A stretch of DNA of 41,709 nucleotides from an uncultured bacterium (GTDB lineage: Bacteria > Planctomycetota > UBA1135 > UBA2386): positions 1-41,709 of the forward strand of contig CALCZA010000187.1 in the NCBI GenBank assembly GCA_937906475.1. Reading direction: 5' to 3'. The notes under the pieces were generated by a model that was not told where the DNA came from, did not search any database, and saw nothing but the letters and a program-made list of their open reading frames with translations. Both the position numbers and the translations under genes were made by a program. The stretch's first letter is position 1, and each line of letters begins with the position of its first letter. Shown here piece by piece: positions 37,587-41,709 of the stretch.

Positions 37587-38204
37587 TTGGAACGTACGAG
37601 CACTTACGAATGCATGTGTCTTCTCGACAACCGAGAAGTACGCAAGGGCTGGGAGTCACTCAAAGACTCCGTGTCAGCCATTTTTACTAAGCACAACGCG
37701 AAGGTTCTTAGCAGCCGTCGTTGGGATGAGCGTCGCATCGCCTACCCGATGAAGGGGCAGATCCGCGCGACCTACCTGCTGATCTACATGGAGATCGAAA
37801 CCGGCAACATCCCGGTTCTCCGTCGTGACCTGCAGTTTAGTGACTCGCTGCTTCGCTACATGATCACTGACTGCCCGGACGTGCCGGAAGGCGCTTACGA
37901 GCCGGAAGAAGAGTTCGACGTCGACGCGATCCCAGAGGATGACGCGCCGGAAGTCGAAGCAGCACCTGCCGAAGCGGCTGCTGAGGAAGGCGCTGCTGAA
38001 GAAGGCAAGGCTGCTGAAGAAGGCAAGGCTGCTGAAGAAGGCGATAAGGACGGCGAAGCCAAGCCAGCCGACGGCGAAGCCACGCCAGCCGAAGCTGAAG
38101 CCAAGCCAGCTGAAGCTGCCACGGAAGATACGCCCGCTGAAGCCAAGCCTGCCGAAGGCGAAGACGCGAAAGCCACCGCCACTGATGGCGAGGAGACCAA
38201 GTAA
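37587..38204 (+). CDS. rpsF: 30S ribosomal protein bS6 with long acidic C-terminal extension
   Basis: Residues 1-100 are a normal S6 domain (TYECMCLLDNREVRKGWESL, then RRIAYPMKGQIRATYLLIYM, then DSLLRYMI). Residues about 105-205 are a low-complexity tail of Glu, Ala, Lys, Asp and Pro that includes EEGKAA repeats. S6 pairs with S18 on the 30S platform. The start is TTG at 37587, supported by the GGGAG sequence at correct spacing; the first ATG in frame is inside the S6 fold. The stop shares one base with the rpsR start (TAATG). Confidence 0.95.
   Translation: MERTSTYECMCLLDNREVRKGWESLKDSVSAIFTKHNAKVLSSRRWDERRIAYPMKGQIRATYLLIYMEIETGNIPVLRRDLQFSDSLLRYMITDCPDVPEGAYEPEEEFDVDAIPEDDAPEVEAAPAEAAAEEGAAEEGKAAEEGKAAEEGDKDGEAKPADGEATPAEAEAKPAEAATEDTPAEAKPAEGEDAKATATDGEETK
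37977..38042 (+). repeat. 18-bp tandem repeats in the rpsF tail (EEGKAA units)
   Basis: GCTGCTGAAGAAGGCAAG occurs twice without change, with a shorter copy before it and a partial copy behind it. The unit is a multiple of three and keeps the frame. It encodes alternating acidic and Ala/Lys residues. Confidence 0.85.
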
Positions 38205-38494
38205 TGACTAGCCAAGATACCGGTGCCAGCACCAATTCGAGCAGCGAAGGCGGGGCGGCTTCAGCAGGACCCCGCAAGAGCTTCGGCCGCTTCGGTGCCA
38301 AGAAGAAGCTCGTCGAGCCGGAAGAGCCGCTCGACTACAAGAACGTCGCCTACCTGTCGAAGTTCTTGTCCCCCAATGGCCGCATCCAAGGGCGCAAGCG
38401 CACTGGATTCTCTGGTCAAAACCAACGCAAGTTGGCAACAGCTATCAAGCGCTCCCGCATCGTTGGGTTGCTTCCGTTCGTGGGGAGGCAGTAA
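38204..38494 (+). CDS. rpsR: 30S ribosomal protein bS18
   Basis: The C-terminal 65 residues are S18 (DYKNVAYLSKFLSPNGRIQG, then RKRTGFSGQNQRKLATAIKR, then SRIVGLLPFV). The first 30 residues are a Ser/Gly-rich extension not needed for the fold, making the protein 96 residues instead of about 75. A GAGGAG Shine-Dalgarno sequence lies in the end of rpsF. S18 binds S6 and the 16S rRNA platform. Confidence 0.95.
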   Translation: MTSQDTGASTNSSSEGGAASAGPRKSFGRFGAKKKLVEPEEPLDYKNVAYLSKFLSPNGRIQGRKRTGFSGQNQRKLATAIKRSRIVGLLPFVGRQ

Positions 38495-38497
38495 GCA

Positions 38498-38950
38498 ATG
38501 GAACTACTTCTAAACCAAACGATCGAGCACTTGGGCCGCACCGGCGACGTCGTCGACGTCAAGCCCGGTTACGCCCGCAACTACCTGTTGCCGCGTGGTC
38601 TGGCCGTCATGGTCACCAAGGGCAACATGGCCCAGGTCGACCGCGCTCGCGCTGCCGCCCTAGCCGAAGAAGAAGCCCGTCTCGCGGACCTCAAGGACAT
38701 GGCGTCCAAGCTTGGCGAAGTCTCGGTCACGATCGAGGGCAAGGCCAACGACGAAGGCCACCTGTTCGGTTCGGTGGTTGCCGCCCAGATCGCAGAAAGC
38801 CTGCGTGAGAAGGGTGTGCCGGTCGACGACAAGCAGGTTCGCCTTGAGCATCCGATCAAGGAAATCGGCGTCTACGACGTGATCGTGCACCTGCACGCGG
38901 ACGTCGAGTCGAGGATCAAGGTCTGGGTCGTTCAGCAGAAGCCCGAGTAG
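38498..38950 (+). CDS. rplI: 50S ribosomal protein bL9
   Basis: The 150-residue protein shows the L9 N-domain (MELLLNQTIEHLGRTGDVVD, then VKPGYARNYLLPRGLAV), the long connecting helix and the C-domain (HLFGSVVAAQIAESL, then VRLEHPIKEIGVYDVIVHLH). A very strong GGGGAGG Shine-Dalgarno sequence lies 9 bp ahead of the ATG. rpsF-rpsR-rplI is the standard order. Confidence 0.97.
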   Translation: MELLLNQTIEHLGRTGDVVDVKPGYARNYLLPRGLAVMVTKGNMAQVDRARAAALAEEEARLADLKDMASKLGEVSVTIEGKANDEGHLFGSVVAAQIAESLREKGVPVDDKQVRLEHPIKEIGVYDVIVHLHADVESRIKVWVVQQKPE

Positions 38951-38955
38951 CAGAA

Positions 38956-39005
38956 GCCCCATTTTTGGGGCCGTCCGAAACCCAACGCGCCACGCAAGTG
39001 GCGCG
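38956..39005 (+). terminator. Two hairpins between rplI and rimO
   Basis: The first is GCCCC-ATTTTT-GGGGC (38956-38971), right behind the rplI stop. The second, CGCGCCAC-GCAA-GTGGCGCG (38986-39005), is a perfect 8-bp stem with a GNRA-type tetraloop, 5 bp ahead of the rimO Shine-Dalgarno sequence. Neither has a T-tract, so termination may be partial. They could also protect or process the mRNA. Confidence 0.5.
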
Positions 39006-39021
39006 CAGTTGAGGCTAAACC

Positions 39022-40377
39022 TTGAACGAAGCCATCCGTGTTTCCATGGTCAGCCTCGGCTGTGCCCGCAACCTCGTCGATTCGGAGGTCTTGCTGGGCC
39101 ATGTCGTCGAGGAAGGCCTGCAGGTCGTGCAAGACGCCGAAGACGCTGACGTTGTCATCGTCAATACCTGCGGCTTTATCGACAGTGCCAAGCAGGAGTC
39201 GATCGACACCATCCTGTCGGTGTCGGCCCTCAAGAGGGAAGGCAACCTGAAGGGCGTCATCGCCGTCGGTTGCCTGGCGCAGCGCTACGGCGAACAACTC
39301 ACCGACCAGATCCCCGAACTCGATGGCGTCTTTGGCCTGTCCGACTATTCGGGTGTGCCGACTGTTGTTCGCAAGATCGTCAACGGCAGCGAGAAGCGAT
39401 GGACCGCGACGATCGACGGCGGCAAGCCCAAGGGCCCACGTAGCGACACTAAGCGGTGTTTGCTGACGCCGTTGAGTTTCGCCTACCTGCGCATTAGCGA
39501 AGGCTGCGACCACACCTGCACGTTCTGCGCGATCCCTAGCATGCGCGGCCGCAACCGATCCAAGCCGATCGAAGTGCTGGTCGAAGAGGCGCAGAGTCTC
39601 GCCGCGGCCGGTATCAAGGAATTGGTCGTCGTCGCCGAGGACAGCACTGCCTTCGGCATGGACCTCAACAAGAAGCGCCAGATCCACACGCTGCTCGAGC
39701 AACTGGCCGAGGTCGAAGGCATCGAGTGGGTGCGGTTGATGTATGCCTACCCGCACACGGTGCTGCCCGAGTTGACGACGTTCCTGCGCGAGAACCCGAA
39801 GGCCGTCAAATACCTCGATATCCCGATCCAACACATCAGTTCGCCGATGCTGCGCGCGATGAAGCGTGGCGTGAAGTCCGAACAGGTGCGCGGCATCCTC
39901 GACCGCCTGCGCGACGAAGTGCCCGGCATTGCTGTTCGCAGCACATTGATCACCGGTTTCCCCGGTGAGACCGAACAGGACTTCCAGGAACTCAAGAACC
40001 TCGTCGCGAGCTACCGCTTTGAGCGGCTTGGCGTGTTCACCTACTCGCGCGAAGAGACCACGCCGGCGCATGACATGGCCAACCAGGTGCCGGCAGACGT
40101 CGCCGAAGCGCGTGCCGCCGAACTGATGGCGATGCAGCAGAAGGTCATGCGCGATTTTCACGAGAGCAAGGTCGGCACGACGATGCAATTGCTCGTCGAC
40201 GGCTACGACGAAGACGCCGAGCGCATGGTGGCACGCAGCTACGCAGATGCGCCCGAAGTTGACGGCCGCGTCTTGCTGCCAAAGGATTCCGTCAAGGTTG
40301 GCGATCTCGTGCGTGCGAAAATCACCGCTGCTGGCGACTATGAGTGGACCGCTGAAGCCCTCCCCGCCGATTCCTAG
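39022..40377 (+). CDS. rimO: Ribosomal protein S12 methylthiotransferase RimO
   Basis: RimO is a radical-SAM enzyme that adds a methylthio group to an Asp of ribosomal protein S12. The N-terminal cluster cysteines are in SLGCARNLVDSE, VNTCGFIDSA and VGCLAQRYGE; the radical-SAM site is CDHTCTFCAIPSMRG (CxxxCxxC). Further blocks are YPHTVLPELT, YLDIPIQHIS and TLITGFPGETEQDFQEL, with a C-terminal TRAM domain. The 451-residue length is normal. The start is TTG at 39022, with GAGG 7 bp ahead; the next Met is inside the first cluster motif. MiaB is less likely given the SLGCARNLVDSE motif. Confidence 0.95.
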   Translation: MNEAIRVSMVSLGCARNLVDSEVLLGHVVEEGLQVVQDAEDADVVIVNTCGFIDSAKQESIDTILSVSALKREGNLKGVIAVGCLAQRYGEQLTDQIPELDGVFGLSDYSGVPTVVRKIVNGSEKRWTATIDGGKPKGPRSDTKRCLLTPLSFAYLRISEGCDHTCTFCAIPSMRGRNRSKPIEVLVEEAQSLAAAGIKELVVVAEDSTAFGMDLNKKRQIHTLLEQLAEVEGIEWVRLMYAYPHTVLPELTTFLRENPKAVKYLDIPIQHISSPMLRAMKRGVKSEQVRGILDRLRDEVPGIAVRSTLITGFPGETEQDFQELKNLVASYRFERLGVFTYSREETTPAHDMANQVPADVAEARAAELMAMQQKVMRDFHESKVGTTMQLLVDGYDEDAERMVARSYADAPEVDGRVLLPKDSVKVGDLVRAKITAAGDYEWTAEALPADS

Positions 40378-40444
40378 CCTGCCGATGCTTAGATCGGGCC
40401 GCTCATGGCCTCACATCTCGACTAACTAGTCCGTCCAGAGCAGC

Positions 40445-41017
40445 ATGAACATCCCGAACATGATCACGATGGCCCGCCTCTTTATGACGGTGCTCGTGTT
40501 TGTGTGCATGCAACTAGCGGTCTCGGCTGAGCCGCTCAACGTGACCCTCGCTTGGGTCGCGTTCTGGTTGTTCATCATTGCTTCGGTTACCGACTTCCTC
40601 GACGGCTACCTGGCGCGCAAGTGGAACTTGGTGACGGCGTTCGGCCGCATCGCCGATCCGTTCGCCGACAAGATCTTGATCACCGGCACGTTGGTGATGC
40701 TGCTGCAGTTCCCCGCTGCCACCCAGATCCTGACCTTCTGGTATGTCCTCATCGTGATCGGCCGCGAGTTCTTGGTCACCGCGATTCGCGGCGTCATGGA
40801 AGCGAGCGGGCAGGAGTTTGGCGCAGACCAACTCGGCAAGTGGAAGATGGTCACGCAGTGCTGGACCGTCGGCGCGTTGATGCTGCTGATCTGCGGGGTC
40901 GAATGGCTTGAGTGGCCTGCGATCGCCGGCTACTGGCTAAGCCTCGTGCTGACCGTCGTCAGCGGCCTCAACTACGTCGTTAAGGCCCGCCACGTCATCG
41001 TTCAGGGAGGGCTCTGA
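40445..41017 (+). CDS. pgsA: CDP-diacylglycerol-glycerol-3-phosphate 3-phosphatidyltransferase
   Basis: PgsA makes phosphatidylglycerol-phosphate in the inner membrane. The 190-residue protein starts with MNIPNMITMARLFMTVLVFV and has the CDP-alcohol phosphotransferase motif DFLDGYLARKWNLVTAFGRI with ADPFADK behind it (all three Asp are present). It has about five membrane helices. The stop shares one base with the pgpA start (TGATG), so the next step in the pathway is made from the same mRNA. Confidence 0.93.
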   Translation: MNIPNMITMARLFMTVLVFVCMQLAVSAEPLNVTLAWVAFWLFIIASVTDFLDGYLARKWNLVTAFGRIADPFADKILITGTLVMLLQFPAATQILTFWYVLIVIGREFLVTAIRGVMEASGQEFGADQLGKWKMVTQCWTVGALMLLICGVEWLEWPAIAGYWLSLVLTVVSGLNYVVKARHVIVQGGL

Positions 41018-41520
41018 TGGTGTCCGGTAAGAAGTCACCACTCGATCCGATCCGTTGGTTTTTGATCACGTCTGGAGGGCTGGGCTTGTCGCCGTTCGCT
41101 TCGGGCACGGTCGGCACCCTCGGTGGCGTTGCACTCGCGGTCACGTTGCAGTGGCTCTGCCCTGGTTCGGAGATCCTAGCCTGGAGCATCGCTGCGGCCG
41201 TGCTCTGCGTGTGGGGGTGCCTGCAGTCCGAATACGTCGCTCGTACGTGGCCGAATAAGGACCCGGGCCAGTTCGTGCTCGACGAGGTCGTTGGCTATCT
41301 CGTGACGCTGATTACCTTCGCCCTGATCACCGGCGACATGCCGATGGCGATGGGCCACGCCGGAGCCTTCTTCTGGTTTCGCGTGTTCGACGTCTGGAAG
41401 CTACAGCCGGCCAAGTGGCTGGAAGGCCTGCCTGGCGCGTGGGGAATCATGCTCGACGACCAGATGGCGGGCATCTACGCCGGCGTCTTGCTGTGGTTGA
41501 CCCTGCCGATCGTGACCTGA
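41017..41520 (+). CDS. pgpA: Phosphatidylglycerophosphatase A
   Basis: PgpA removes phosphate from phosphatidylglycerol-phosphate to give phosphatidylglycerol. The conserved blocks are GLGLSPFASGTVGTLGG, LDEVVGYLV, FRVFDVWKLQPAKWLE and GIMLDDQMAGIYAG. Three to four membrane helices are seen. The 167-residue length fits. The start overlaps pgsA by one base. PgsA and PgpA side by side give a complete two-step pathway. Confidence 0.93.
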   Translation: MVSGKKSPLDPIRWFLITSGGLGLSPFASGTVGTLGGVALAVTLQWLCPGSEILAWSIAAAVLCVWGCLQSEYVARTWPNKDPGQFVLDEVVGYLVTLITFALITGDMPMAMGHAGAFFWFRVFDVWKLQPAKWLEGLPGAWGIMLDDQMAGIYAGVLLWLTLPIVT

Positions 41521-41616
41521 TCGCGAATGGGCTCGTGACGCCGGGCCCTTCGATCGCCATGATTTCGACGGCCCGCGACACATCGTCGCCCCCAAGCATG
41601 GGCCGTCACCAAGACC

Positions 41617-41709
41617 ATGGCACGTAAAGGCAGTAAGTCGACCGGCAGTCTCGCGCGCACGCTCGCAATCAGTTGCGCCCTCGCCGGGTTCTTTGGCGGC
41701 ATTCTGGTG
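41617..41709 (+). CDS. Partial gene at window end: N-terminus of a membrane protein
   Basis: The ATG at 41617 opens a frame to the window edge: a basic start (MARKGSKSTGSLARTLAI) and then a hydrophobic stretch (CALAGFFGGILV) that looks like a membrane helix or signal anchor. The family cannot be told from 31 residues. The 96 bp before it have no clear feature. Confidence 0.5.
   Translation, partial: MARKGSKSTGSLARTLAISCALAGFFGGILV

Overview
The window is GC-rich, densely packed bacterial chromosome with mostly housekeeping genes. The best guess for the host is a Planctomycetota lineage. This is an inference. It rests on a large Ser/Thr kinase with a C-terminal membrane anchor, a secreted sugar-dehydrogenase-like protein ending in a repeat-poor tail domain of the type common in planctomycete secreted proteins, a secreted fucosidase, and mixed start signals. 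Ribosomal genes carry clear Shine-Dalgarno sequences while many others have none, and GTG and TTG starts are frequent. No rRNA, tRNA, CRISPR array, intact insertion sequence or prophage was seen.

Layout. 1-4100: a secreted esterase (-), a folC-like ligase with a conserved-looking hypothetical gene, two gene remnants that point away from each other, and a DUF2752 membrane protein. 3801-6023: a small hypothetical gene and rsgA (-) start head-to-head with gluQ (+). 6055-10790: an atypical membrane-anchored Ser/Thr kinase (-) is divergent from a sigma-54 activator (+) with an FHA-like domain, a GAF domain, an AAA+ domain and a Fis-type HTH; together they suggest a phospho-signalling module. 10896-15762: a TIGR04168-type metallophosphoesterase, a lipoprotein dipeptidase, a secreted GH29 fucosidase and a pseudogene fragment. 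15817-18688: a three-gene overlapping operon for a flavin/iron-sulfur amine or amino-acid dehydrogenase of the HcnABC/opine-oxidase type.

18964-23866 is a compact operon-like run: DAHP synthase (with a pentapeptide-repeat tail), tpiA, secG, yicC, gmk, a stand-alone coaC and prmA. These join aromatic biosynthesis, glycolysis, secretion, RNA turnover, GMP phosphorylation, CoA synthesis and ribosome modification. 24011-25542 holds rsmJ (-) and an XRE-type regulator. 25606-31091 is a five-gene minus-strand surface-glycan operon: KpsS-like transferase, flippase, methyltransferase and two GT2 enzymes. 31302-33218 is a secreted PQQ-type dehydrogenase with a very strong terminator.

33752-41520 is the classic order glmU-prs-rplY(ctc)-pth-rpsF-rpsR-rplI, then rimO, pgsA and pgpA. 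It covers cell-wall precursor and PRPP synthesis, translation, S12 methylthiolation and phosphatidylglycerol synthesis. The window ends inside a putative membrane protein gene.

The most unusual signals are: a short palindromic repeat lying just behind stop codons at three places; the kinase/FHA-sigma-54 pair; the NLPDG/NLPAG repeat tail on DAHP synthase; a CoaC lacking the usual clamp cysteine; two sites with decayed gene ends; and structured leaders around pth, rpsF and rimO. No wholly new system can be proven from the sequence alone.
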